Counted from the stretch's first letter, positions 1-8,864 are shown. The stretch: 64,000 bases of DNA from Falsihalocynthiibacter sp042445055 (GCF_042445055.1 NZ_CP170339.1:2232001-2296000), one strand, 5' to 3'. The notes: generated from the letters alone by a model not told the origin. Made by a program: numbers and translations.

Positions 1-1022
1 CGCCAATATCGTTTCGGATTGAACTTCTCGCTGTCGGGATCATTTGAAGGGATGCCGAACTCAACCTTCGACATAATGCGATTGAAATGGTCGATCATGC
101 GCCCGTCATGCTGGCCCGCATAGGCATCCAAGAACGAAGCAGAGCTGAGGGAGTTTGCAAATTCTCCTGTCTTTAGATCAATCGAGTCGTAATACCCCGC
201 AGGGTTCCAATGATTCTTGCAGCCTTCCTCCAACTGCTCGATCCACCCCTCAATCTCCGAGGTCTCGTGATCCAGTTCAATGGCAATGGCCAACAAATCG
301 CGGCAAGCCCGCAGGAGGATAAAGGTCATGCCCACGTCGGCCACGCGAAAGGGGCCGCTCTTGGCGATCTCGTCTTCGTTCCACCCTGTTTCACGGCCGT
401 GATAAACAATCTTGAGATAGCGATCATAGTCGATTTTCTTGGGCCGCATTTCGGGGTCTACATGGTCGGTATCGCGCCGATGGTACTCCCCGACCCCGCT
501 TGGGTCGATATTTGCCATCGCTCCATCCCAATCACAGGCATTGTCGCGCCCGCTTTCCCAAGGATGAACAATCGCGACCATTCCGCGTGTTAGCCTGTTC
601 TTGATGAACCAGCGGTGCCACGACACCAACCGCCCATAGATAAGCTCCATGTGAATACGGCCATAATGCTTGTCGCTTTCATAAATCGAGCGGACCATCG
701 TTGCCGCAACTGGCGGCTGGGTAATGCCCGAGGTATGCGGCACGCGCTCCACCGCCCAAACGTCAGGTCCGGGGAAATAGCCATCCGCGCGCTTGTGGAA
801 AATAATATGCGGAACCATGCCGTTGTCCCACTGTCCTGTGAACAACGTATGAATTTCAAACCACGCGCGTTTCACATCGAACGAAGCAATTCCCCAAGCG
901 GTAAAGCAGCTATCCCAGTTCCACTGATACGGGTACAGCCCCGAGGTCGGCACCGTGTATCCGCCACGGTCATTATTGCGCAGAATGCGCCGCGCCACTC
1001 GATCAATTTTCGCGAGATCCAT
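1..1022 (-). CDS. GH63/MGH1-like glycoside hydrolase, C-terminus cut by window edge
   Basis: The last gene visible in the sugar operon; 340 residues are present and the frame runs off the left edge. The N-terminus carries an aromatic, glycan-binding signature (GLYPYQWNWDSCF, residues 28-40), then TGQWDNGMVPH and later FANSLSSASFLDAYAG, which resemble the (alpha/alpha)6-barrel hydrolases of the GH63 / mannosylglycerate-glucosylglycerate hydrolase type. No signal peptide is seen, so it probably cleaves an imported glycoside in the cytoplasm. The ATG is preceded by AGGA seven bases upstream, and the upstream permease stop lies only four bases away, so the two are translationally close. The exact substrate is an inference and could equally be trehalose-like or a glycosylglycerate. 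Confidence 0.75.
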   Translation of the reverse strand, partial: MDLAKIDRVARRILRNNDRGGYTVPTSGLYPYQWNWDSCFTAWGIASFDVKRAWFEIHTLFTGQWDNGMVPHIIFHKRADGYFPGPDVWAVERVPHTSGITQPPVAATMVRSIYESDKHYGRIHMELIYGRLVSWHRWFIKNRLTRGMVAIVHPWESGRDNACDWDGAMANIDPSGVGEYHRRDTDHVDPEMRPKKIDYDRYLKIVYHGRETGWNEDEIAKSGPFRVADVGMTFILLRACRDLLAIAIELDHETSEIEGWIEQLEEGCKNHWNPAGYYDSIDLKTGEFANSLSSASFLDAYAGQHDGRMIDHFNRIMSKVEFGIPSNDPDSEKFNPKRYW

Positions 1023-1026
1023 CGTC

Positions 1027-2238
1027 TTATCCTTTAACAGAGCCCGCTGTGAGGCCCTTCGCTATGAAACGTTCAAGCCCAAGAAACAGTGCCATAATCG
1101 GTACGGTCGCGATCACCGCGCCCGCCATCAGGTGCTGTCTGGGAATTTCGGAAGAGTTGAGCATGGCCACGCCACGCGTCAGGGTGAATTTTGACGGGTC
1201 GTCCAGCAACATGAACGCCAAAAGGAACTCGTTCCACGCGATCATAAAGACATAGAGCGACACCGACGCGAGCGCAGGTAGGCTCAGCGGAAGTGTAATT
1301 TTCCAGATGACCTGCAGGCGGGACAAACCGTCCATCAGGCCCGCCTCTTCAACCTCGCTCGGAAGGCCGCGGAAATACCCCTGAAGCATATAAAGCGCGA
1401 CGGGAATGGTCGTTACGGGGTAAATCAGCAGCAAACCAAAGATCGAATTCCGCAGACCAAGCATCGAGAACACAATGTAAATCGGCAACGCCAGAACGAT
1501 CAGCGGCACCATATAAATAAGTAGGATTGAGCGCGAGAACGCCTTTTGTCCCTGAAACCTAAGCCGCGCCACCGCATAGGCCCCCGGCACCGAAAACGCG
1601 AGCGTAATCAAAACTGTGGCAACCGAGACGAACAATGACACCATGATGAAACGGTCGAAATTGAAGTCGCGGAAAAGTTCCACATAGCTTCGGAAGAGGC
1701 CCAAGCCCTTCTCTAAATCTAGCGAGAAATCGAGTGGGTTCTGCAAGAGGGCCTGCTGGCTCTTCATGCTTGTCATCACCATCACGTAGAAAGGGATCAG
1801 CACAATCGCGGTAAAGAAGGTGTAACCAAACCCTGTTAGAAAGCGGATCACGGACTCTTCGAATTCGTGCCGCGTTAGGGCCCCCACGGACAACCCCGCA
1901 AGCATTCTTTGCAGCGGGTAAGCCAAACAGGCACCAAACAACGCGCCCACTAAGGCAGTCAACAAGGACGACACGCCCTCCCCGACAATCACTGGCCCGA
2001 CATCAATGAATGGCAAGGCCGCAAACAGCACAACCATCCCCCCGACCGCAAGAGCACGCGGGAACCTAAGCAAAACCCATCCGACAATCGCCCCCGAAAT
2101 CAACGACATAGTGACCGATGGTTTAAGTGGTTCACCCGTGGCAAAGCTCATTGCAACGGTCACGACCACCGCCATAACAACCGCCCAAAGCGCACCGATG
2201 AGCGGCGCCGCCACATATCCAAAACGTAAATATTTCAC
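1027..2238 (-). CDS. Carbohydrate ABC transporter permease, MalG type, with N-terminal membrane extension
   Basis: Inner-membrane subunit of a binding-protein-dependent sugar importer. The C-terminal two thirds match the MalG family: an FLTGFGYTFFTAIVLIPFY membrane segment near residue 133, then the EAA loop (EEAGLMDGLSRLQ) that docks on the ATPase. At 403 residues it is about 110-130 residues longer than usual. The extra N-terminus (about residues 5-110) is hydrophobic and looks like up to four additional membrane segments. GTG start, with TGAGGG six bases upstream. It follows the MalF-type gene by 49 bases and precedes the hydrolase by four. The partner ATPase is not in the window and is probably beyond the left edge. 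Confidence 0.85.
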   Translation of the reverse strand: MKYLRFGYVAAPLIGALWAVVMAVVVTVAMSFATGEPLKPSVTMSLISGAIVGWVLLRFPRALAVGGMVVLFAALPFIDVGPVIVGEGVSSLLTALVGALFGACLAYPLQRMLAGLSVGALTRHEFEESVIRFLTGFGYTFFTAIVLIPFYVMVMTSMKSQQALLQNPLDFSLDLEKGLGLFRSYVELFRDFNFDRFIMVSLFVSVATVLITLAFSVPGAYAVARLRFQGQKAFSRSILLIYMVPLIVLALPIYIVFSMLGLRNSIFGLLLIYPVTTIPVALYMLQGYFRGLPSEVEEAGLMDGLSRLQVIWKITLPLSLPALASVSLYVFMIAWNEFLLAFMLLDDPSKFTLTRGVAMLNSSEIPRQHLMAGAVIATVPIMALFLGLERFIAKGLTAGSVKG

Positions 2239-2287
2239 TCTGCGCCCTCAGGTAGTTGCGCCAGAGGAATGCGAAAACCAAAGCACG

Positions 2288-3544
2288 TCATACGCCTTCC
2301 TCCTGACTGATGTAACGGAAGAAAAAGATCGAGAACGCGAGCAGAATGAGGAACACGACAACGGCAACCGCCGCACCCGCGCCGATATTGCCGACGGCGA
2401 AGGCTTGCTCATACACGTTCACGGTCAAGGTGCGCGTCCCTGCGTTCCCGCCTGTCAGCAAGAAAATGTCGTCGAATTTGTTGAACGTCCAAATAAACCG
2501 CAGCAAAAACAAAACCGAGAGGATGCCCAAGAGCTGTGGCAAGCTGAGGAACCAGAACTTCTGGAACGGACTCGCGCCATCCATATCCGCGGCCTCATAG
2601 ATGCCCTCGTCAATGGATTGCATCCGCGCAAGGATAAACAGAAACGAGAGCGGGAAATAGCGCCAGATTTCAAAGATCGTCACCATGATCAGCGCGAGTG
2701 GCTTTTGCCCGAAAAAGTTGATCGGTCCTTCGCTCACGCCCATCTGCATCAACAAGGCATTTGCCGACCCCGAGAACGGATCGAACAGCGTGATCCACGT
2801 AAACGCCACCGCAATCACGGGCGACACATACGGAAAGAGATACAGACCCCGCAACACACCCTGACCGCTAAAGCTCTTGTTCAAAAGCATCGCAGCAAAG
2901 AGTCCAAACACCAGCGCACCGATGGTCCCGAAAACGGTGTAGAACATTGTCGCGCCGAACACGGCCCAGAACTCTGATCCGTCAAATACGACCCTGAAAT
3001 TATCCAGCGTAAAGTCCAGATTGGTCAGGATGTTATCGGCATCACCTAATGCAACGACTTCGCTATCGCCGATGTCGGTATCTGCATCGATAAACTCCTG
3101 TGAAACCGTAACTTCGAGTAGGATATCATCGCGATATCCGCCCTCGATTTCGCCGATTTCACACTTCAATTCACGTCCGCTCAAGCTACAGCGCGGATCG
3201 ACCTCTTGCACAGTTAACCCTTCGGTTAGCACATCCTGAAACACGACATTGCTAATCGGTGTATCTTGGCTGGAGTTGCGTAGACGATACCGTATCGTTG
3301 CCTCGTCCCCGCCAACCGCAGGCCGCCCGCGCAAGCTTTCCCTTACAATCGGAGTCGGTGCGCGCAGATCGGCCAGCTCGACTGGCTTAAAGCTGATCCA
3401 AAAGATCGAAAGAAGCGGCAAGATCACAACAAGCGCTACGCTGATAATTGTGGGCGCAAGTAGCCCCCACGCCAGCCTCGCCTCGCGTTTTTCCAACGCG
3501 CCCTTCCCTGTGGGGGGCATGTTTGGGGCATTGCTTGTTGTCAT
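2288..3544 (-). CDS. Carbohydrate ABC transporter permease, MalF type, with periplasmic insert
   Basis: Partner permease of the operon, 418 residues. TM1 lies at about residues 26-50. The canonical loop that should lead straight to 'DNFRVVF..SEFWAVF' (residues 181-196) is interrupted by roughly 115 residues. Within that insert, residues 79-149 show an alternating beta pattern with two cysteines (C119, C128) and the spacing of DUF11-like repeats (SNVVFQDVLTEGL, CSLSGRELKCEIG). The EAA loop reads YEAADMDGASPFQKF. I chose the ATG at 3544 because GGAG sits seven bases upstream; an upstream in-frame start would add 17 unlikely residues. It lies 60 bases after the binding-protein gene. Confidence 0.85.
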   Translation of the reverse strand: MTTSNAPNMPPTGKGALEKREARLAWGLLAPTIISVALVVILPLLSIFWISFKPVELADLRAPTPIVRESLRGRPAVGGDEATIRYRLRNSSQDTPISNVVFQDVLTEGLTVQEVDPRCSLSGRELKCEIGEIEGGYRDDILLEVTVSQEFIDADTDIGDSEVVALGDADNILTNLDFTLDNFRVVFDGSEFWAVFGATMFYTVFGTIGALVFGLFAAMLLNKSFSGQGVLRGLYLFPYVSPVIAVAFTWITLFDPFSGSANALLMQMGVSEGPINFFGQKPLALIMVTIFEIWRYFPLSFLFILARMQSIDEGIYEAADMDGASPFQKFWFLSLPQLLGILSVLFLLRFIWTFNKFDDIFLLTGGNAGTRTLTVNVYEQAFAVGNIGAGAAVAVVVFLILLAFSIFFFRYISQEEGV

Positions 3545-3604
3545 CTTGATACTCCGATAGGCCGAAGCGGCGCACATAGTCGCGCGCCGCTTCAATCCGC
3601 ATTC

Positions 3605-4960
3605 TTAGTTGATTTTTGCAAGTTCTTCGTTCAGTGCGGCAACCGTCGCAGCGGCATCGCGCTGATCGTCGATATACTCACGAACCAGACGGTTGATGAC
3701 CTGACTGTTGATCATTTTCGACGCAAGCCCGAGCTGCCCTTCGGCAACGCCCCAGCGCTGTGCAACGTCCAATCCACCAACGATTTCCTCAATCATTTCA
3801 GGCGCGTAAAGCTCGCTCAGAGGCGCCTTGCGATCAACTCCAACGTCCAGCTTGGACCAACCATCAACAAACGTCGTCGCGTTATCAGCCGTTCCGCGAC
3901 GAACCGGGAATTTGCCCTCTGGTGCAATCGAAAGCGTAGACATATAGCCTTCGTCCATTGAGAACTTCACAAAATCCATCGCCGCATCTGTGTCCGCGTC
4001 CGAGGTGATCCCGAAGTAACGAACGTCGCCCCAAGCGGCACCATCGGGATTGGATGGGCCCGCGAAGTTGGTAACGATGCCAGTCGCAGCCGCCAAATCC
4101 TTGGACGTCGGATCATCGTTAATCGTGGGCGGAGCGGAGTCCCGCAGGCCAGCCAGCTCGTCAAGAATGAACGGCGACCAGATAATCATCGCCGCCTGTC
4201 CCGCGAAATAGAGCTCGCGCGACTGCTTCCAGTACAGCTCACCCGGAGGGGATGCCTTGGCGATGGCTTTATAGAAATCAAGCACTTCTATGGTTTTTGC
4301 TTCGTCCAGCGCCTCAAACCCTTCGGCACCAACGGGCGATACTCCATTGGCAAGGAAGACATGCTCAAGAACCTGACTCATGAAGCCTTCGTCAACCTTC
4401 GTCGCGGCGACAAAACCATACATCTCTGGCGGATTGTGCAGTGCCTCAACTGCGGCAAGCACCGCATCATAAGTGGTCGGAGCCTCTAGGCCCTTCTCGT
4501 CAAACAGATCCTTGCGATAGACAACCATCTGCGTCCAACCGTCAACAGGAACCGAAGCGGTGCCATCTTCGACCGCCGCGAGAGCAAGTGGACCAGGCGC
4601 GAATGTGTCTGCTCCAAGTTCTTCGATAACATCGGTCGCTGCATCTACATCGAGGATACCCGCATCAACCCACGGCAGTGCATATGAAAGCGGATGGTAA
4701 ATCACATCGGGCAAATCACCCGCCGCGAACGCCGCCGTTGCACGTGTGCCAAGGTCGGTTTCTTCGACGGGAATGACCTCTACTGCGGTGCCTGTCTCCG
4801 CTTCGAACTGACTCGCCATTTCCTCTTGCTTCTCAAGGCGTTCGGGCTGGGTTTCTGTCGTCCAGAAACGGATCGTGTCGGCCGAAACCGCCCCCGCTCC
4901 AAGCACCAATCCCATTGAGGCGCCAAGCATGAGTTGCGCTGTTTTGCTTCTTAGTATCAT
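3605..4960 (-). CDS. Extracellular sugar-binding protein (MalE/UgpB type)
   Basis: Periplasmic solute-binding protein of 451 residues that delivers the substrate to the two downstream permeases. It has a classical signal peptide (hydrophobic core LMLGASMGLVLGAGAVSA, cleavage expected before DTIRFW) and the family-1 pattern FEAETGTAVEVIPVEETDL, then FAAGDLPDVIYHP. It starts at an ATG preceded by GGGAGAA within the 18-base gap after the lacI-type gene, so it is probably cotranscribed with its regulator. The ligand cannot be read from sequence. The hydrolase in the operon suggests a glucoside or glycosyl compatible solute. Confidence 0.9.
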   Translation of the reverse strand: MILRSKTAQLMLGASMGLVLGAGAVSADTIRFWTTETQPERLEKQEEMASQFEAETGTAVEVIPVEETDLGTRATAAFAAGDLPDVIYHPLSYALPWVDAGILDVDAATDVIEELGADTFAPGPLALAAVEDGTASVPVDGWTQMVVYRKDLFDEKGLEAPTTYDAVLAAVEALHNPPEMYGFVAATKVDEGFMSQVLEHVFLANGVSPVGAEGFEALDEAKTIEVLDFYKAIAKASPPGELYWKQSRELYFAGQAAMIIWSPFILDELAGLRDSAPPTINDDPTSKDLAAATGIVTNFAGPSNPDGAAWGDVRYFGITSDADTDAAMDFVKFSMDEGYMSTLSIAPEGKFPVRRGTADNATTFVDGWSKLDVGVDRKAPLSELYAPEMIEEIVGGLDVAQRWGVAEGQLGLASKMINSQVINRLVREYIDDQRDAAATVAALNEELAKIN

Positions 4961-4978
4961 TAACTTCTCCCTTATTGA

Positions 4979-6118
4979 TTATTTCGTACTTACTATTTTC
5001 GCCAAGTCCCGAGCCGACATCATCGGCGGTCCATCGGAGGCGCGATTCACTAGAATCGCGTGATCCGTTTCCCGTAATTTCTGTGGTGGGGCCCCGCGCA
5101 CTCGCTCAATCAACAAACGCGCCAATTGCGCCCCTGCCTGACGATTATCCACGGCATAGGTTGTGAGTGGCGGCTGCGCATATGCACCTTCGGGGATGCC
5201 GTCGTATCCGACAATCGACACCTCGCGCCCTGCTTGGAAATTGTACTTGGCCAAAGTGCGATAAGCACCCAGCGCCGCACGATCCAACGCACAGATAATC
5301 GCCGTGGGCGGCACAGGCAGGCGCATCAATCGCTCTGTAGCCTCTGCGCCAAGATCCTCGGTCACTGCGCCCGATTGAATATAGTCACGCTCCACGGTCA
5401 GGCCCGCTTTCGACATCCCCTCTTGATACCCAGCGCACCTCAGCCGGCTATAGTTATAGACATCGCCGCCGTTGATGAACGCGATCTGCTGATGCCCAAG
5501 CTGTGCCAAGTTTGCGACCGCGGCGCGCATCGCTGCACCACCCTGAATGTCATACCAAGCGCAATCCTCGTCGTCCTCTGTCCGCCCGAATAGCACGAAC
5601 GGCACATTCAACGATCGCAGCAAATCAATCCGCCCATCCCGAATCCGTGTGCGTGGGAGGATAAACCCGTCAACTTTTCGCTCTTCGCTTAGCGACTTAA
5701 GCGCGGTGAGCATTGTTTCGGCTCCGGTTGCGGCACTCACGGTGAGTGTCCACCCTTGGGCCCCTACCTCTTGAGTGATCCCCTGTAGGAAATTCGAGAG
5801 GAACGGCGATTGCCCGTCGTACTCGTCCTCTTGCAACACAAGGCCCAAACTACGGACACGCCCTGTTCGAATTGCTTGGGCATGCGCGAGCGGGCGATAA
5901 TCCATCTTGGCCGCCATTTTCTGGATGCGGGTGCGTGTTGCCTCACTAATGTCTGGATACCCGTTCAATGCGCGCGAAACCGTTCCCTTGGAAATGCCCA
6001 GCGCCTCGGCCACGTCCGAAATCGTCGCGCGCTTGTGCGAAACCCCACGGGCGACACCTTCAGGGATACTCGCCTGTGATGGCGTTGCGGCCAAGTTATA
6101 TTGAGTAAAATCCCCCAT
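4979..6118 (-). CDS. LacI-family transcriptional regulator of the sugar operon
   Basis: DNA-binding repressor, 379 residues from the chosen start. The helix-turn-helix is unmistakable (ATISDVAEALGISKGTVSRALNG), followed by the hinge YRPLAHAQAIRTGR and a periplasmic-binding-like effector domain (VSIVGYDGIPEGAYAQPPLTT). The ATG at 6118 is preferred: an in-frame start further upstream would place the codons inside the operator palindrome at 6136-6151. About 30 residues precede the HTH, longer than the usual few. It is first in the operon, 18 bases before the binding-protein gene, so repression of its own promoter would control the whole set. Confidence 0.9.
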   Translation of the reverse strand: MGDFTQYNLAATPSQASIPEGVARGVSHKRATISDVAEALGISKGTVSRALNGYPDISEATRTRIQKMAAKMDYRPLAHAQAIRTGRVRSLGLVLQEDEYDGQSPFLSNFLQGITQEVGAQGWTLTVSAATGAETMLTALKSLSEERKVDGFILPRTRIRDGRIDLLRSLNVPFVLFGRTEDDEDCAWYDIQGGAAMRAAVANLAQLGHQQIAFINGGDVYNYSRLRCAGYQEGMSKAGLTVERDYIQSGAVTEDLGAEATERLMRLPVPPTAIICALDRAALGAYRTLAKYNFQAGREVSIVGYDGIPEGAYAQPPLTTYAVDNRQAGAQLARLLIERVRGAPPQKLRETDHAILVNRASDGPPMMSARDLAKIVSTK

Positions 6119-6135
6119 TAACCTCAAACTCTTCA

Positions 6136-6151
6136 CCGAAACCGGTTTCGG
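6136..6151. promoter_or_regulatory. LacI-type operator palindrome CCGAAACCGGTTTCGG
   Basis: A perfect 16-base CG-centred palindrome lying 17 bases before the regulator start codon. Symmetric sites with a central CG are the standard LacI/GalR-family operator form, and the position just upstream of the lacI-type gene suggests autoregulation of the whole operon. I did not see a second copy in front of the binding-protein gene, whose gap is only 18 bases. Confidence 0.7.
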
Positions 6152-6333
6152 CAAGGCCTAATTTGACTTTAACTGCCTCAATTCATGCAAATGCCGAAAT
6201 AACGGGCAGAGAGCGCCGCATATAAAGGCACAATTTTGTTACAGCTTACCCTTGCGTCGCCGCACCGCTCGTTGGGGACTTTCGCAATGCTACTCGCCGC
6301 CCTATAAGGTCAAAAAACCTTAGGAGACCTGCA

Positions 6334-6921
6334 ATGCGGACCGCAAAAATCACGCGCAAGACAGCAGAGACGGATATCACCGTCGAGATCAATCTCGATG
6401 GAACGGGCAAGTACGACAACCAAACAGGCGTCGGCTTTTTCGATCATATGCTAGATCAACTCGGACGCCACGCGCTGATTGATCTTACGGTGCGCGCGTC
6501 GGGCGATCTCCATATTGATGACCACCACACCGTTGAGGATGTAGGTATCGCGATTGGTCAGGCCCTTACCAAGGCACTCGACGACAAGCGCGGCATCCGT
6601 CGCTATGGCTCTTTCTTGCTGGCCATGGATGATGCGCAAGTTCGCACCGCGCTCGACCTTTCGGCACGTCCATATTTCATCTGGAACGTCGATATGCCCA
6701 CGCCCAAGATCGGCACATTCGACACCGAATTGGTTCGTGAGTTCTTTCAGGCGCTTAGCACCCACGGAGGCATCACTCTACACATCGACAAATTGCACGG
6801 CTTCAATAGCCACCACATCGCAGAAGCGACATTCAAGTCCGTTGCCCGCGCGCTGCGCGAAGCAATTGAGATCGACCCGCGCAAAGCGGATGCGATTCCC
6901 TCGACCAAAGGTGCGCTCTAG
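6334..6921 (+). CDS. hisB: Imidazoleglycerol-phosphate dehydratase
   Basis: Catalyses the dehydration of imidazole glycerol phosphate to imidazole acetol phosphate in histidine biosynthesis; cytoplasmic. The 195-residue length matches the monofunctional bacterial enzyme (no phosphatase domain). Metal-binding motifs are present: GFFDHMLDQL (about residue 35), DDHHTVEDVGIAIGQAL (about 65), and NSHHIAEATFK near the C-terminus. The ATG is preceded by AGGAG eight bases upstream. Its TAG stop directly abuts the hisH ATG, so the two are translated as a pair. It begins about 180 bases after the divergent LacI operator region. Confidence 0.97.
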   Translation: MRTAKITRKTAETDITVEINLDGTGKYDNQTGVGFFDHMLDQLGRHALIDLTVRASGDLHIDDHHTVEDVGIAIGQALTKALDDKRGIRRYGSFLLAMDDAQVRTALDLSARPYFIWNVDMPTPKIGTFDTELVREFFQALSTHGGITLHIDKLHGFNSHHIAEATFKSVARALREAIEIDPRKADAIPSTKGAL

Positions 6922-7560
6922 ATGCTCACTGCGATCATTGATTACGATAGCGGTAATCTGCACTCGGCCGAGAAAGCGTTTCAGCGCATGGCGAATGAGA
7001 CGAACGCAGGAAAGGTGATTGTCACCTCGGACCCTGCGGACGTTCTTAAGGCCGATCGCGTTGTCCTTCCGGGGGACGGCGCTTTCCCGGCGTGTAAAAC
7101 GGAACTTTTTGAGCATACGGGACTGTTTGAGGCCTGCGAAGAAGTCGTGCGCAACAAGGGGCGCCCGTTCATGGGGATTTGTATCGGGATGCAGATGCTC
7201 TCGACCACGGGGCACGAGTATGAAGACACTGCGGGCTTTGACTGGATCGCAGGAGATGTCGTCAAGATCGAACCATCCGATCCCGCGCTCAAAGTACCGC
7301 ATATGGGGTGGAATGACCTCATCATCAACGCCCCGCACGCGGTGCTGGAAGGTATCAAGACAGGCGATCACGCCTATTTTGTCCACTCCTACCATTTCCG
7401 CGTCAAAAACGCGGCTGATCGCTTGGCGCATGTCGATTACGCCGAAGAAATCACCGCCATCGTCGGGCGCGATAATATGATCGGGATGCAGTTTCATCCG
7501 GAGAAGTCCCAGCAAACGGGCCTGCGGATGATTGCGAATTTCCTTAGCTGGAAACCCTAA
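6922..7560 (+). CDS. hisH: Imidazole glycerol phosphate synthase, glutamine amidotransferase subunit
   Basis: Class I glutamine amidotransferase that supplies ammonia to HisF, which is encoded about 1.4 kb downstream. The 212-residue protein has the nucleophile motif GICIGMQMLS and the His-Glu pair in MQFHPEKSQQTGL. It starts immediately after the hisB stop codon. A GC-rich hairpin follows at 7566-7586, and then a reverse-strand gene interrupts the his cluster before hisA. Confidence 0.97.
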   Translation: MLTAIIDYDSGNLHSAEKAFQRMANETNAGKVIVTSDPADVLKADRVVLPGDGAFPACKTELFEHTGLFEACEEVVRNKGRPFMGICIGMQMLSTTGHEYEDTAGFDWIAGDVVKIEPSDPALKVPHMGWNDLIINAPHAVLEGIKTGDHAYFVHSYHFRVKNAADRLAHVDYAEEITAIVGRDNMIGMQFHPEKSQQTGLRMIANFLSWKP

Positions 7561-7565
7561 CGGAA

Positions 7566-7586
7566 TGCCCCGCACATCGCGGGGCA
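7566..7586. terminator. Possible hairpin terminator between convergent hisH and DUF2147 gene
   Basis: Eight-base perfect stem (TGCCCCGC / GCGGGGCA) with a five-base loop, sitting between the two convergent stop codons. The T-tract is poor on both strands, so termination by this hairpin alone is uncertain. Confidence 0.45.
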
Positions 7587-7596
7587 CGCCATTGTG

Positions 7597-7980
7597 TTAT
7601 TTTACACGCGCCCAAGTTTGCTTTTTGCAAATCGGCCCAATACAGCCCGAAACATTCAGACGGTCCCCATTGAGCGACATCTTGGATTTATAGACCTTGT
7701 CCTTGGACGGCTGCCAGATTTTGCCGTCACCGTAATCCCCGTTACCCTTGGCAGTCATATCCCAAACGAGATTCTTGCCGATGTTTCCGGACTTCCATTC
7801 GCCATCGGAATTAAAGGTCCGCGAGATGGTGCCACAAAATTTGTCGCCACATGGTTTGATCTCAACAAAGGCGAAGTTTCCCTCGTCCACTTGTGTCTGC
7901 CATGTCCCTTCAACGGGATCGGCGAGTGCGGCTCCTGCGGTCACGATAAGTGCGACGGCGGCTGTCAGTAGTCGTTTCAT
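7597..7980 (-). CDS. Secreted DUF2147-family protein
   Basis: A 127-residue protein with a signal peptide (MKRLLTAAVALIVTAGAALA) and one small beta-rich domain: DPVEGTWQTQVDEG, two cysteines in KPCGDKFCGTI, a KDKVYKSKMSL stretch, and a C-terminal pair in SGCIGPICKKQTWARVK. This is the DUF2147 pattern; the function of the family is not established, although it is thought to act in the periplasm. GGAGGA lies six bases before the ATG, so translation should be strong. It is transcribed against the his genes and splits hisBH from hisAFE. Confidence 0.88.
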   Translation of the reverse strand: MKRLLTAAVALIVTAGAALADPVEGTWQTQVDEGNFAFVEIKPCGDKFCGTISRTFNSDGEWKSGNIGKNLVWDMTAKGNGDYGDGKIWQPSKDKVYKSKMSLNGDRLNVSGCIGPICKKQTWARVK

Positions 7981-8127
7981 TCTGGTTCCTCCTATGAGCC
8001 GAACATTGGAGCGCGATCCCCTTGCCATGCAAGACTAACGTAAGGTCGCAAAAATCATGCGGAGGTTTTGCATTTAGGGAAAAACCGTGCCACAAGCGCG
8101 CAACACAGTACAACACAGGCCATTTCC

Positions 8128-8859
8128 ATGATCCTCTACCCCGCGATTGATCTCAAAGACGGCAATGCCGTGCGTCTCTTTAAGGGAGACATGGACCAAA
8201 CCACCGTCTTTAACGAAAACCCTGCCGCACAGGCGCTGGAGTTTGTCGAAGCAGGCTGTGAGTGGCTTCATCTGGTTGATCTGAATGGCGCCTTTGCAGG
8301 AGAGCCGGTAAACGCCGCCCCTGTCGAAGCGATTCTAGAGCAATGCAACGTCCCCGCACAATTGGGCGGCGGCATTCGCGACATGGCAACGATTGAACGC
8401 TGGATCAACAAAGGTCTTGCACGCGTAATCCTCGGCACGGTCGCGGTCGAAAATCCGGACCTCGTACGCGAAGCGGCGCGCGAATTCCCTGGTAAGGTCG
8501 CTGTGGGCATCGACGCGCGCAACGGTCGTGTTGCCACTAAGGGTTGGGCCGAAGAAACCGACGTTATGGTCACTGATCTTGCGCGTTCGTTCGAGGATGC
8601 CGGTGTCTGCGCCATTATCTACACAGACATCAACCGCGATGGCGCAATGCAGGGTCCGAATATCGAAGCGACTGCGGCGCTTGGCAATGCTGTTTCCATT
8701 CCAGTGATTGCCTCTGGCGGTGTGAGTTCACTTGCGGATCTGCGCGGCCTTCGCGACTGTGGTGCCCCGCTTAACGGTGCGATTTCGGGTCGCGCACTCT
8801 ATGACGGTGCGATCAACCTCCCCGAAGCCCTCGCGATTCTCAAAGGTGAAACAGCCTAG
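8128..8859 (+). CDS. hisA: ProFAR isomerase (phosphoribosylformimino-AICAR-P isomerase)
   Basis: TIM-barrel isomerase of histidine biosynthesis, 243 residues. Seen: MILYPAIDLKDGNAVRLFKG at the N-terminus with the catalytic Asp in AIDLKDG, QLGGGIRD as one phosphate-binding loop, TDINRDGAMQGPN with the second catalytic Asp, and VIASGGVSSLADL as the other phosphate site. An in-frame upstream start would add 20 residues that do not belong to the barrel, so I placed the start at MILYPA. It starts the second his transcription block (hisA-hisF-hisE). Confidence 0.97.
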   Translation: MILYPAIDLKDGNAVRLFKGDMDQTTVFNENPAAQALEFVEAGCEWLHLVDLNGAFAGEPVNAAPVEAILEQCNVPAQLGGGIRDMATIERWINKGLARVILGTVAVENPDLVREAAREFPGKVAVGIDARNGRVATKGWAEETDVMVTDLARSFEDAGVCAIIYTDINRDGAMQGPNIEATAALGNAVSIPVIASGGVSSLADLRGLRDCGAPLNGAISGRALYDGAINLPEALAILKGETA

Positions 8860-8864
8860 AACGG

